A stretch of DNA of 37,365 nucleotides from Saccoglossus kowalevskii (taxonomy: Eukaryota; Hemichordata; Enteropneusta; Harrimaniidae), in NCBI RefSeq assembly GCF_000003605.2, contig NW_003105102.1:233451-270815 (forward strand), read 5' to 3'. Below are positions 12,001 through 22,777 of this stretch, in pieces. How positions within the stretch are numbered: position 1 is the first letter of the stretch; the number at the start of each line of letters is the position of its first letter. The notes beneath the pieces are model-generated. The model had not been told where the DNA came from, did not search any database, and was given only the letters and a program-made list of their open reading frames with translations. Made by a program: the position numbers and the translations under genes.

Positions 12001-15000
12001 GACTGCAACATATACTTTTGTTTAATAAAAAGGCTGAATAAATTAAAAAAAATGAACCTACTGGCGTTCAAGTACAATTATTTAACACGGTTTGAGATAT
12101 TTTCAGTTGGTGTTTTTAAATAAATTAAATAAGTGTCTAGGAACTGACTCAGTTGTTAAAAATATAACCAATAGCTTCCCTGAATAACATATTCCAACAT
12201 ATAAGCCACTAAGTAAAATGTGCGATCATTCACTCAAACTTACCCACTTGTTATGAATTTTAAGTAAAATTTTAAGTGATGTGTTTACTCCAAAATGACT
12301 CACCATGCAATGCCAGCGATAATATAAGCTTTACAATATGGTGTATTAAACAGTTTTGGTTTCGTAACGTCATGAAACATACGTAACAATTCAGTTTATT
12401 AATACAGTGATCAATATGTATTTTTTCTAGGGGGACTAGAAACCACGATCAACACCTTAGATTGGGCTGTTGCTTACCTAACGTATTACCCTGACGTGCA
12501 GTCCAAGGTACAAAGAGAAATCGATGACGTCATTGGTGATGGTCGTCTGCCGCTGTTATCTGATAAAGGAAAACTACCGTACTGTGAAGCCGTTATACAT
12601 GAGGTCATGCGAATAAGAACAATTGTTCCCTTTGCCTTACCTCATACTACTACTGTGGATACGTCTGTAGGTACGTATTGTTTTGCATTATGTGCAAATA
12701 TAAATTAGGTTTTACAATTCATGTTTCAGGGAACAAGCCATGCTTAGTATGTATATTTCGGATAATACTTAGCTTACAAATTAAGTGTAAAATATTAGTT
12801 TCTCAAAAGCGCTGAAGGTTCCACGTTGACACCAAGTGATATATTCACACATTTTAACAGAGAGTTGATATTGTGAGGTAGTGAGGAATCGCATATCACT
12901 CCATTGTTCCGCAATACATGTATATGATTGCTTCGTGATGGCGAAGGGTGTATGTTTCTATTCTGTGATGAACTATGTGCCAGGAGGTTATTTCGCACAC
13001 TGCCCACAAACTAAGTTGGTGTATGGTATTACTCACAGTAAAAGTATGCTAAGTAAAATAACATAATAATTGAGATTACATTCAGAGAAGCACCAATTAC
13101 ATTGTGATTAAAGATGCAATATGAACAAAAAATATAATATTGTTGATAGACGGGAACATAAGAACCGACCTGGAGTTGGATTTAATGAAAAATAAAAATA
13201 TTGATTTTGAAGCACAATGTATAGGGAATGATGAAAACCAAGAATGTGCAGTGATTGTTGTTGTATATTTCAACACAATCAAGTCGCATGTGTTTCATTA
13301 AACGAATAATTAGATTTTTACGACAGGAATATTGTTTTTATTTAAATGTATTGTCACAGATACACATTGAAGGGCTGTGGTCGTCGCGTCGCGCATGTGC
13401 ATTTTAGTGCATTTAAATAAACATTGATTTTCCCACAATTCAATGTGCGTTTTTCTAGCAGTACGAGTTTTGACCCGGGCATCACTTGAGCTAATCACCG
13501 CTGTTGACTCCTTCGATACCTCCTTTGATAACATAATACCTAATTAAAGCTTGGTAGTCTCTAAATTTGTACTTGTTGGTCTGCACAACATTCAAGGCAG
13601 CCATCTTTGTATATATGAAACCCATATCTCGTGCATGCGTGGTGCGACGACTACCGCCCTTTAAACTACGTTTTCGCCCTTAAACGCAACGTTAATCCCA
13701 CACCCCAGCATAAGTCATGTATAAGTCAATGCAACAAACTTCATAATATGAGAATACACTGAATGCGTAGAATAACTGCTTATAACATAAGAGAAACTTT
13801 GAATTGCTGAATACATACATGTACCGCCGATTCCATGCGGTAATATAACAGAACTCAAAGGAGATGCCAACCTGGGCCACTTTTCGTCGATATCTATATC
13901 AACTCAAAGAGCTATAATTTTGCCTTTATGATTGCGTAGTTACGACCGTAAATGTGTTTGGTAACACTGATATATGAACTATGAAATCTAACTCGGTCTT
14001 ATGTGTCACATGGATACCGTACACACATAGAAACATATATTGTGTGAACATTTGATCGGATTCGTGCACGCATTCATCCGCACCTGTATCTTAGACATGC
14101 CTGGGTCGATTACATTCACAAGCTATTTTTTCATGTTTACAATGGTCAAATGGCGGCCATTTTACTGCAAACAATTCAAATCAAGCATTTAGTATTTAGT
14201 TTTTCAAATCGGATTCACAACAGCGAATGTCACATGTCAAACATTTGTACTAGATTCAAGATCGAGCGATGTTAGCCGTTCTAATCCTAAAAATACATAT
14301 TAAATGTTATGTACCGAGCAATGAAAGTAATTACACACGTAAATTGGCTCCAATTTGTATCATGTCAAATGACTGTTAGTCATAATGGTTATTACATACA
14401 CGAATACATTATATCACTCATCATACCACTGGCAATATATTACTGATTTAATTTACCGTCATACTAATCACCAATTGAATTGAACATTTCATCAGCAATT
14501 GCATGAAATTGTTTCGTTTCATAATCTACCTTACTCTTTAGAATGTATTGTGTGCAGCTTATAATAGATAACACAAAAAAACTACTCACGGGGACTGTGT
14601 CATTTTTAATATAATATAGGTGGGTACGCAATACCGAAGGACACATGGATTTGGTGTAACGTGTGGAATGTCCATATGAATGAGAAACATTGGGAAGAAC
14701 CAGAAAAGTTTCGTCCAGGTATATATCAAATCACCTCGAATTAAACAATTTACTTATATCTCTTTCTGCTAACATTTGTATAATTGCAATGTACCACTGA
14801 TGTAAATGGCGTGTGGGATATTATTAAAAGCTAAAGTGACACAAGACTTGAATTTGACCTTCAAATATTGTTTCATTGTCTGTCGTCCATATTACTTGGA
14901 ACAGTTGACGTAATAACGATGACACTACTTGCGAGATCAAAAACAAGTCTTGTTATTCTCGCTCTGAACGAGATTTCGGCACCATTTGCATATATTTCGT

Positions 15001-15441
15001 GAGAACTTAAAATGTAGTTTTTAACTCTGCCATCAATCTTGATTATTCGAATTCGAGGGTAAGTTGAGTCTCTTTTGGTCATGTAACTATATCTTTGTTG
15101 ATAAATAGTGCTGTAGATGATTTGATGATTATATACTTTCGAAAGATGCATATGAATATTCTATATGTAATTTATTTTCAGAACGATTCTTAGATGCAGA
15201 TGGAGAATTATTGCCTCATTCAGACAGTTTTATGCCCTTTTCAGCTGGACGCAGAGTGTGTATGGGAGAAGCATTGGCTAAGAATGAGCTGTTTCTGCTA
15301 TTCGTGAGTGTGTTCCAACACTACACATTTAAGGTACCAGCCGACGGCGAGAAGCCGTGTTTGAAGTCGCATTGCGTTGGACTTGGTCCGATTGTAAGTG
15401 TCTGTCCATACGAGGTTATTTCCGTTGAGAGAATGAAATGA
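5884..15441 (+). CDS. CYP-A: cytochrome P450, CYP2 clan (CYP1/CYP17-like), complete 9-exon gene
   Basis: Microsomal haem-thiolate monooxygenase. Coding exons: 5884-6049, 7908-8081, 9537-9633, 10484-10645, 10920-11128, 11528-11659, 12431-12670, 14620-14718, 15182-15441. They sum to 1539 nt, or 512 aa plus TGA, the usual length for a microsomal P450. All eight introns are GT-AG and the frame is kept throughout (phases 1,1,2,2,1,1,1,1). Residues about 18-34 are a hydrophobic membrane anchor, followed by basic RKP and the hinge FPPGP (41-45). Helix C W134xxxR138, I-helix GGLETT (314-319), ExxR E371-R374, PERF 426-429 and the haem loop FSAGRRVCMG (446-455, ligand Cys453) are all present. Family placement rests on features such as FGKKY (197-201) and the PHTTTVDTS segment after ExxR, which recall CYP1/CYP17 enzymes. 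Subfamily and substrate are not determinable here. Introns are 1858, 1455, 850, 274, 399, 771, 1949 and 463 bp. Intron 1 holds a LINE fragment and intron 2 a promoter-like block. I recognise nothing in the 1.9 kb intron 7. The ATG was chosen because it precedes the anchor and is conserved in CYP-B. Confidence 0.95.
6830..7570 (+). mobile_element. Degenerate non-LTR retrotransposon (LINE) fragment in CYP-A intron 1
   Basis: Conceptual fragments across several frames match the C-terminal part of LINE reverse transcriptases: ADKAARAIFFKGVFNQYYC, then FYKQLLGLNKFVANIACRAK and GEFPLLVDIQITLIKFWARI. Near the end comes a zinc-ribbon-like tail (PKIPTENRICRQYTEDEIED followed by HFLMICSQY), the counterpart of Cys-x2-Cys...EDE-x2-HF...Cys tails. 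Stops and frameshifts break it. It is sense to CYP-A but within the intron, so it is dead and not part of the gene. Confidence 0.7.
7908..8081 (+). CDS. CYP-A exon 2
   Basis: Residues 56-113, with the YGKKYGDVFTMKIGSQPVIV beta-1 sheet region that follows the hinge in CYP2-clan enzymes, ending in AGRPYFYS just before the B-C loop (substrate recognition site 1). Acceptor is atttattag|, donor is TCAT|gtaagt. Confidence 0.95.
8840..9135 (+). promoter_or_regulatory. CpG-richer block with CRE and CCAAT motifs in CYP-A intron 2
   Basis: Within AT-rich intron sequence this block has many CpG dinucleotides, a CCAAT box (gaccaatcag near 8860), a palindromic tgacgtca-type CRE near 8880, an inverted CCAAT (gattggc near 8958), and an inverted repeat gtacgaaaa/ttttcgtac (9071-9079, 9104-9112). 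Such a mix is typical of promoters or enhancers. It may equally be a degraded mobile element. Confidence 0.3.
9537..9633 (+). CDS. CYP-A exon 3 (helix C)
   Basis: A 97-nt exon coding residues 114-146, including ILFGNFNTKWKLQRKIGHQ. Trp134 and Arg138 form the WxxxR that contacts a haem propionate in P450s. Acceptor is aacattgcag|TGTC, donor is ATTAG|gtaagt. It is too short to be found as an open reading frame by itself; the CYP-B counterpart at 33178-33274 confirms it. Confidence 0.93.
10484..10645 (+). CDS. CYP-A exon 4
   Basis: Residues 146-200, NYASGEKLESLIRCDAFPSF through VGNIIASMCFGKK. The N-I-I-x-x-M-x-F-G-K pattern is the helix E-F region of CYP1/CYP2 enzymes. Acceptor is ttgaattcag|AAAT, donor is GAAAAAA|gtaagt; CYP-B uses GC at this donor. 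Confidence 0.95.
10920..11128 (+). CDS. CYP-A exon 5
   Basis: Residues 200-269, helices F to G, with ADYVPLFRYIPTPGH. This recalls the ADFIPILRYLPNP segment of vertebrate CYP1 proteins. The exon spans substrate recognition sites 2/3 and is one of the most divergent between CYP-A and CYP-B. Acceptor is gatgacag|ATAT, donor is AAAAG|gtacaa. Confidence 0.95.
11528..11659 (+). CDS. CYP-A exon 6
   Basis: Residues 270-313, the linker into helix I, with NKEVKSLIDDIL and LTDVNLRQTVSDIFG. Acceptor is gttacccag|CTAAT, donor is TCGGAG|gtacgt. The intron splits the I-helix motif in the same place as in CYP-B. Confidence 0.95.
12431..12670 (+). CDS. CYP-A exon 7 (I-helix and ExxR)
   Basis: Residues 314-393. 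It contains GGLETT (the [A/G]Gx[D/E]T[T/S] oxygen-activation motif with Glu for Asp), the J-helix region PDVQSKVQREIDDVIG, and ExxR as EVMR. Its central part is nearly identical to CYP-B exon 7. Acceptor is tttttctag|GGGG, donor is TGTAG|gtacgt. Confidence 0.95.
14620..14718 (+). CDS. CYP-A exon 8
   Basis: A 99-nt exon, residues 394-426, GYAIPKDTWIWCNVWNVHMN to EKFRP. This is the beta-sheet after ExxR through the first residue of PERF. Acceptor is ataatatag|GTGGG, donor is CGTCCAG|gtatat. Confidence 0.94.
15182..15441 (+). CDS. CYP-A exon 9 (haem loop, C-terminus)
   Basis: Residues 427-512, beginning ERF of PERF, then [19 protein letters not shown] with haem-ligand Cys453, and ending in ERMK before TGA. 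Acceptor is ttattttcag|AACG. The C-terminus is two residues longer than in CYP-B. Confidence 0.96.
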
Positions 15442-18400
15442 AACAACCAATGTGTCAACGATTTCAGAAAAATACACTGAACTTTAGCACCAAGAAATCA
15501 CCTACTAACATTGCGAATGTAATGAATCCTTAAACAAATCCAGAATTATATGATATAATTGATCATAAAGAATTTAATACTCCCTTAACCGCATCTGTCA
15601 ACCTAACAGTATTAGCGAGTGTGTATGTTACCGTTCATTTCACTTGCGGTCGTTTAGTGCATTTATTTACGTACTCCAACAACTTACCAGGGATTTGGGG
15701 GTACTGTTATGAACACTGGTCCTTCCCACAATTATTTATAACCTTTTCTAAAAATTTGGGGAATTATTGACACGTATCTCAGTATTCAAAACAATTCCGC
15801 AGTTTTAATTACCTGTATATGGAATCTTATTATTAAGTTTGACAACAAAAACGTGCTATGATCTTTCTGTTTAGAATAAAAGAATTATAACTATTCCAGA
15901 GTTGACAATTTTGATCGCTTTGCTGTATTGCCGTTTTTCTATTTACTATGTCCAGCATCATATGAGTAGTTTCGTACATTATGATTAAGTTCATCACATG
16001 TATTTCTTGGATAAATTGTTACTTATTTTGCCACTCAATCGAAGTAAATATCATCATTAAAGTAAAACAAGCATGCATGCAAGAATTGAGGCAATTAAAA
16101 TTTCAGGTTTCGATCAGCATAGCTACGAGAACCATAACTCAATCAAAATTTAAGGCTGGTTAAACAAATTGTTGCTAACAATACAAATCTAATTACAAAT
16201 ATTAAGCGGATGAACTTATTCTAAACATACTGCTATCTAACCAACACTAGCCAAATCAACTGAAAAGATCAATGAGTCATTAACCAGTCACAATAAATTA
16301 CTGTCCCAAGGGATTTTCGTCTTCTCAAAATACCTCCCAATGCTGTTTTGTTTACTAGAAGGAGGTGTCTTTTGACACCATTTCTTGTATAAATTTCTAT
16401 TGCGCAAAAAAACAGCAAATACTGTAACTGAATTTGCATGTATCCCCAGGCCATTCACGAAAACTGCAAATCAAAGCCAATACCGCATCCAAAGTCAATG
16501 ACACTTTGCAGCCGCCATGATGGATGTATTGATACGTATTTGACCCCGGATTCTGACCTTGCATTCTGGCTACATTTACTGCCCTTTCATACCAGTTCGA
16601 TTTCCTTCCATTATTTCATCTAAATTTCATAATATTTAAAACCAACCTTCATTTTACAGTCACTCTAGTTTTCACTTTTCTAAAATTATTTTACTGATCA
16701 AAATACTTATCACTCCCATCATGCAATCCCCCAGAGTATTTTAGCAAACACAGTGACGATCACCAGCATATATATAAAAAAACGTCACTTTCGGGAGCTG
16801 AGGAATAAGTACACAACACAGCACAGTCAACTCAATAACGAAATGTATGTGGAAGTTTTGCAATAAGAGATTAAATATGCATCAAATCATTATTATGCAA
16901 ATCAGCCTTTACCTTTGTTCAATAATTTGGGAAGCACATTGAAACCCGCAATTAATATTTTCTGTGCATGGATATATCACTTTGGTATTGAGCTAATATA
17001 TGGTTTATTTAGTAGAAACAAAGAAAATAAGACGAACATATTACCCTAATTCGTCAGGTGTATCCAGCCAGTCCAATCACTGTCCAGAAACTTGTGAACT
17101 GAGGATCTCACGGAACCTAAGCGTCTATATTATGCCCACTACTCTTTATACCTTGACAACAAATGATGCGAGAATCATTAGCCATTGCCGTAGTTTACAT
17201 TGCCTCAATAAAGCATATATTAAGAATAAAAATAATCTGTTAAATATGTTTTATGTTAATTCATGTGAGCATGGTCGACATGCATATTAGCAGTGCGTTA
17301 TTTACTTTCATTAAAATTAAAATTATTTTATTGACCTTTAGATATGAAATGTACGTTACATTTGTTCAACAGATAAACATTAATAAAGCATTAAATTCCT
17401 GAATGAGCATGAGTATTACTTTCATGTCTTATGTATTCAGTAAAGAAAGAACTGCCACATTAGATAAAATAACACAGTTTGACACGACTTGGGAATCAAC
17501 TGTGTAGTGAGAACTGGTTGTACACGCTGTCACAATATGTTTGATGTTTGATTTGTGAACATTCTGATGAGAAAATACCAAAACGAACATACTAAGAGAC
17601 ATGATAAGTGAATACAAATTTTTCAGCAAATGGTTCAGTTATATTTGTTTTGCGTTTTTGTTCTTTTGTATCATTATTTACATACAACCAGTTCCAAAGT
17701 TACGTACATTTTGCGACGATGTTTCAAACAGCTACAAATGTTTATTCCCAGACCCGTATAGGGAGTTCTGGATAGTTCTGAATTTATGTTTTACATATAT
17801 AAGTTTAAAATGTTGATAATTTAACATACTGCTATTTTACGATTTTTAAATCGCCAATTTCCCATTATTACTGTATTTGGGTTTTCAAATTTTGATACAA
17901 CCGATCTTAAGACAATACGAGAAGGTGCAGTGGCGACTCTCCCGTATCTGTATCTCCCAATGCGACCGCATAGAAACGTTCGTATCATTAAATTTCTTAG
18001 ATTTATCAAATTTATATAAACTTATGTCGCAGGAAATCACATACTACCAACTATCTATGAATATTACGAAATATTAGGGGAAAATACTGTATTTAATCAT
18101 GATAAACAAGATTACGTACAAATCACATATTGGAAGAGTCACTCTTGAATGAATGAAAAGTCTGAATAGTCAAAATATTGTTTGGGATGTGTAGGACAAA
18201 ATACTATTAAAAAGGCTAGCGTTCACCTTTTTAGTATAAAACTGTATGACACTGATTTTTTGTGTGGTCAGCAAACTTGGTGAAGTCGACTTTCCATGCA
18301 AATACACCGCTCCCAAGAAATGATCTACAAGGGCATGTTTTTTTTTTATACGCTTTCCCATCCTGCTGACGCACAGTTTGTATTCGTAGATAGTATGTGA

Positions 18401-18473
18401 AATATTGTGAGTGGTCACATCTATTGCAGAACAGATTTCTGTATTTGTTGATAGATTGGACAATTCATACTAT
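15442..18473. other. Intergenic between CYP-A and pseudogene 2 (tail to tail)
   Basis: Beyond the candidate CYP-A polyadenylation signal I see no exon, RNA gene or mobile element. Open frames here are short, use no recognisable motif and overlap on both strands, as expected by chance. Confidence 0.5.
15875..15880 (+). terminator. Candidate polyadenylation signal of CYP-A
   Basis: First clear AATAAA after the CYP-A stop, about 430 nt downstream. The position is plausible for a 3' UTR, but AATAAA occurs by chance in AT-rich DNA and no cleavage site can be shown. Confidence 0.3.
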
Positions 18474-18670
18474 AAGAGTAATTCGTTCTCGCAATCGCAA
18501 TGACTTCATAGGAACAACATTTTACCGTCCGTCCTATGCAGTGCGGTTGTTAGCACGGTTTCTTGCCGTCAGTTGGTACCTTAAATGTGTAGTGTTGAAA
18601 CGCACTCGTAAAAAGAAGAAACAACTCATTCTTAGCCAACGCTTCTCCCATACAGACTCGGCATTATGGT
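18474..18670 (-). pseudogene. Pseudogene 2, exon 9 fragment
   Basis: The first third of the exon is unrecognisable. A 17-nt gap removes most of FSAGR before [17 protein letters not shown], shifting the frame. A TAA follows [11 protein letters not shown] (TTA/TTG to TAA), and the normal terminal stop is missing. Confidence 0.9.
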
Positions 18671-19131
18671 TAGAATATTATGATTGCCACCACGATCATA
18701 TGTGTGGTCACATTAAAGCAATAACACCTAATTTACATGTGGTAATGAATTACTGTCAAACACTCAGCTCATGCTCGAATTTGAATAATCCATACTGACG
18801 GCATTTTTGAAAGTTTTAAATTTTAAATTCTCCTGTTGAATGTGTCCAAGAAGTATAGGCAATTGACCGCTGTGGTCTCGTTGACAGCGAGACTTGTTTC
18901 TGTTTTTATTATTGTTTCATTTTCATTGCGTCCACTGTTTCAAGTCCACGGAGGGAAGAAAATAAACCAATATTTGAAGGTTACAATCAAGCTATGTGGC
19001 TCTCTCGCTATTACTTTGTGGCTATTTACGTCTAAGATATTTTATAAATAGCAGGGAATACGGGCATCTTGTTGTATAAGTAAACAATGTAAACATTGTT
19101 TAAATCCAGGTGATTTTGACATATACTTTAC

Positions 19132-19230
19132 CTTGACCAAACTTTTCTGGTTTTTCCTAATGTTTCTCATCCATATGGATATTCCACAAATTACACCAAA
19201 TCCATGTATCATTCGGCAGTCTGTACCCAC
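19132..19230 (-). pseudogene. Pseudogene 2, exon 8 with stop
   Basis: Exact 99-nt length with good splice sites (cattgcag|GTGGG, CAAG|gtaaag). It codes GYRLPNDTWIWCNLWNIHMD and then EKH-stop where CYP-A and CYP-B have Trp (TGG to TAG). The conserved Arg of FRP is Gly here. Confidence 0.92.
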
Positions 19231-20359
19231 CTGCAATGAATTGTGTAATTGGATAGATAACAGTCGCTGTTAGACACATGCACAAAAGTGAAACTGTACA
19301 TCCCCGTTTTATAACTATATCGGAACCAGGTCTAGTGTGCATTTAATGTTTCTTCCATACAGAGATGAGTGTATATTAATTATGTATTTGTTGTCTACTT
19401 GTTTGGAGTAAATCATTTTCTATTGTAGACATAGAGAAAACATGTACATATGTTTCACGTAAGACATGAATTCATTTTAGAGACAAACGATCGAAGGTTA
19501 TAACATGTGTTTATGTATATTCCGGATATAATTGAAGGGTTAAATTGTTTTGACAGACTGTGTCTTAAAGCACAGATAACCATTGTACATTGTCATTAAT
19601 TATTTCTCACAAGGAATCAACAATACAGAATGAATATAGAGTCTGAAACATTGTAAAGCGTAAGACACTTTTCTTGTTATTACCTACGAAATTGGCCGTA
19701 AATTAATTCTTTAGACAAACGTACAATACGATATGAAACTAATGTATACCTAAGCTTTCAGATGATGTATAGGTTGTTATAGTAGCATCTTTAGTAATGT
19801 TTGGAGAATGTCTGAATGACAGATATATTTGTAAATCTTGATTCTCCTGTCGCTAAATTAAAAATGCATCTGTCTGTTAGAAATACAACAGAGAAAATAA
19901 CATCCAGATTTCTCATGATTTCCTTTTTCGATAAGGTTCGATTTTGGTTCGTCGGGTAATATTGTTAGAGATGACTTCGTTAGTTGATGCAAACCATCGC
20001 GACTCCGTCTACCAAAATGAATCATGATATCAAAACACGTTTTCCACTGTTATCTCCATGGAGTGTCAGTGTTGAACACACCAGATTGTGATCCAGATCG
20101 CCGGCATTTTATAAGTCGTCACATCTTTGTTCTCAGTCTTCAATTTCACCTCGATTTCACCTTGATACGATTCAATACTACCCGTAGCAATAATCTCACT
20201 CAGTTGAACAATCCGGAAATACTATTAGTTTCAGTTAATATTAATAGTTCAACATTATCCAATCAGCAAGCATGTGTACCTCATTTTGAATATGTGGACG
20301 GTTGCAGTTGCCATGTCAAGTGAAGCATGCGCGCGCACTGTTGACAAACCATATTAAAT

Positions 20360-21415
20360 CACAAAATGGTATCCCCTTCACTGTATTTAAAGTTATTTGA
20401 CCAACTAATTTCACCAATTTTAATGTTCGGGTCAGAAATTTGGGCATGATTTAGTAAAAGATGACCTTGAACAAACCTGTAATCAATTTTACGTTTCATA
20501 CTTGGTGTAAGTAAAACTACATCAGTAATCGGTATTAAAGGAGAACTTGGCAGAACGCCAATAAGAATAAAGGCATCAACATTGGCAACTAAGTATTGGT
20601 TCAGGCTAAATACCTGATAACCACATACTTAAATGTGCTCTCGATGAAGCAGTTGAGAATAATTCTAGCTGGATAAAACATATAATGGGCCACAGTGACT
20701 TTGAAACAATAAAATCAAAACATAAAGTGAATAACATTGATCAAATCTCAAATGTTGTTGAAATAAAACTCACAAAAGATTATGAAAAATTATGGAAGGA
20801 AAGCTTAAATTCCCCTCACAGTAAAAATGGTACAGATGGCAATAAAATGAGAACATATAACATGTTTAAATCGTTTTTGAAAATAAAAACTTACCTAACC
20901 GAAATAACAAACTTTGTGAGTATAGAGTGAGAATTGTGAGTAAATATAGGCTTAGTGATCATAATTTAGAAATTGAAAGAGGCAGACAACAACGACCAAA
21001 AATTCCTGCGGAAGAACGATTTTGTAAAAAAATGTACAAATTCAGTTGAGGACGAACAACATTTTATCCTATATTGTGAATTTCTCGATAAAGAAAGAGG
21101 GGGGCTGTTTCAAGAAATAGGAATTAAAAATAAACTAAATAAAACAGACAGTTTCATTACAATAATGAAGTGTTTCATACCGCTGGCAAAGTTTCTAAAT
21201 AAGGCAAAACAGAAATCAGGTATATGATAGCTATCACCTCCACATTGGGAGAATCCTGTAACTATCTTTAAGTTTTTTTCCTATTAAACTTTTAACATCT
21301 TTTAATTTTAATTTTATCTTATAGTTTAGCTACTGTATTTTTTATGATTTGTATTTTATTTACCGTACTGCGCCCTCTGATGACATAGTAGTGTGATAAA
21401 GTTATTATTATTAAA
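20360..21415 (+). mobile_element. Degenerate LINE 3' fragment inside pseudogene 2
   Basis: Same family type as the intron 1 fragment. It reads GIPFTVYLKLFDQLISPILM-FGSEIWA, ILRFILGVSKTTSVIGIKGE-LGR, a long open stretch at 20685-20930, then CTNSVEDEQHFILYCEFLDK at the C-terminus. A short AT-rich 3' region follows, ending gataaagttattattatta, a microsatellite-like tail common at LINE 3' ends. Frames are broken. It lies on the + strand between exons 6 and 8 of the - strand pseudogene, where exon 7 should be. Confidence 0.75.
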
Positions 21416-21765
21416 TTACATTATTTAAATACAACAAATAGAAAATGACTTAAACTGCGTTCAATTGTCAATCGTACCAGTTATGTGTATTTTATATCTA
21501 CAATACAATATTTCATTTCATGACATCTGTCCAGAATCGCGCCACTGCGAACATATTTGTCAGGAATCCGACTGAGACGACTTTATAATTACAAGTGCCG
21601 TGTTTCTATACTTGTCACGATACTCATTTTACTATGAGTTCTGTTGTTATGTACCTGTTGTATGTACGCCTGGCACATTGTAAATAGTCAAATCTTCATC
21701 TATAAATATTAGTTCTGTTTTACGTAGTAACCCTAGCCGAGTGTCGACATTTCTATTAAACATAC

Positions 21766-21897
21766 CTGAAAATATATCAGACACAGTCTGACGTAGATTG
21801 ACGTCAGTAAGTTGCTTGGCCTGGTCTTCACCCACCAACTCTGCTTCACGCTGAAATGATAAGATGTCACCAATGAGACTTTTCACTTCTTTATTAC
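21766..21897 (-). pseudogene. Pseudogene 2, exon 6
   Basis: Full 132-nt length, open, with good acceptor (tactcag|GTAAT) and donor (TTCAG|gtatg). It codes NKEVKSLIGDILSFQREAEL to VNLRQTVSDIFS. This is the best-preserved exon of the copy. Confidence 0.92.
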
Positions 21898-22283
21898 CTG
21901 AGTATAGTGTAACAATATGCAAATTAAAATACATATTGCTTGTAGACAATACTTTTATTATAATATTATATCAAGAGCAAATGCACATAAGGCTATAGTA
22001 AGCTCATCAACTAGCAGAGGATCTTGCAAAACAGGATATCTACGTTTGATAGGGATGACGATGGACACGGCGGTAAAGCCTGGTACAGATTTGTTAAAGT
22101 TAACCAATGTGAAGGGAAAATATAATGTAATAAAAACATACAATGTTAGCACACCACACTCTCACACCAACGTTACATACACACCCCGACTTTATTCATG
22201 TGAGTTACCAACATCGGACTACCAACGCAATTCATTATACCAGAAATAACTTCCAAAAAGATAATTAGGATTTATTGTGTTAT

Positions 22284-22492
22284 CTTTTACAAGCTTGTCT
22301 TTATGTTCATTAATCTGATGTTGAATTATGTTTAACCATTCCGTCAGATATTTCTTCAATTTGGTGTGATCTGGGGTAGGTATATAACGGAACAATGGGA
22401 CAAAGTCAGCTAGTAGTCCATTCCCAAAAGATTCATTTACATCGTCCAGGACTCTCATGATCTTCAGAAGTTCATGGTCATCATATTTATAG
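22284..22492 (-). pseudogene. Pseudogene 2, exon 5
   Basis: Full 209-nt length and open, coding YKYDDHELLKIMRVLDDVNE to INEHKDKLVK with ADFVPLFRYIPTP inside. The acceptor AG has become AA (caaaac|TAT) and the donor GT has become AT (AAAAG|ATAAC), so it could not be spliced normally. Confidence 0.92.
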
Positions 22493-22589
22493 TTTTGTCT
22501 GCAAATATTAACGAAACCTCCGGCCAAGACATGTCGATTTTTATAATTGACTTTACAATCTGAGAGTTTATTTCATTTATTATTGTAAA

Positions 22590-22750
22590 TGTGTTTTATT
22601 AGGCAGATGTCGATCTGATCGTTTATGTTTTTATGTGCTTAGACGTAGAAAAACGGAAAACGATATAACATTTGCGAGAGTCTCACATGAGCACTCACAG
22701 GAAACAGTAAACTTCAATCAACACTGTCGACTAATTTATTTAAGAAGAGC
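22590..22750. repeat. CYP-B intron-2-like segment in pseudogene 2
   Basis: Resembles 33470-33640 and 2680-2840 (gatgtcgatctgatcgtt, tctcacatgagcac, actaatttatttaa). It is joined directly to the truncated exon 1 of pseudogene 2. It shows that exon 1's 3' part, intron 1 and exon 2 were removed together. I did not find this segment in CYP-A intron 2. Confidence 0.7.
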
Positions 22751-22777
22751 CTATTGGTTACCATTTGCAGTAGAATA

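Noticed and set aside
18397..18798. 133-aa open frame on the + strand
   Set aside because: It is antisense to the pseudogene 2 last exon, whose protein similarity is clear on the - strand.
20685..21227. Small protein genes from two consecutive open frames
   Set aside because: Together with upstream broken frames they match the C-terminal layout of LINE reverse transcriptases and are interrupted by stops.
22219..22527. Short P450-like gene starting MAGGFVNICRQ
   Set aside because: It is pseudogene 2 exon 5 read through its lost splice sites; the ends are intronic translation.
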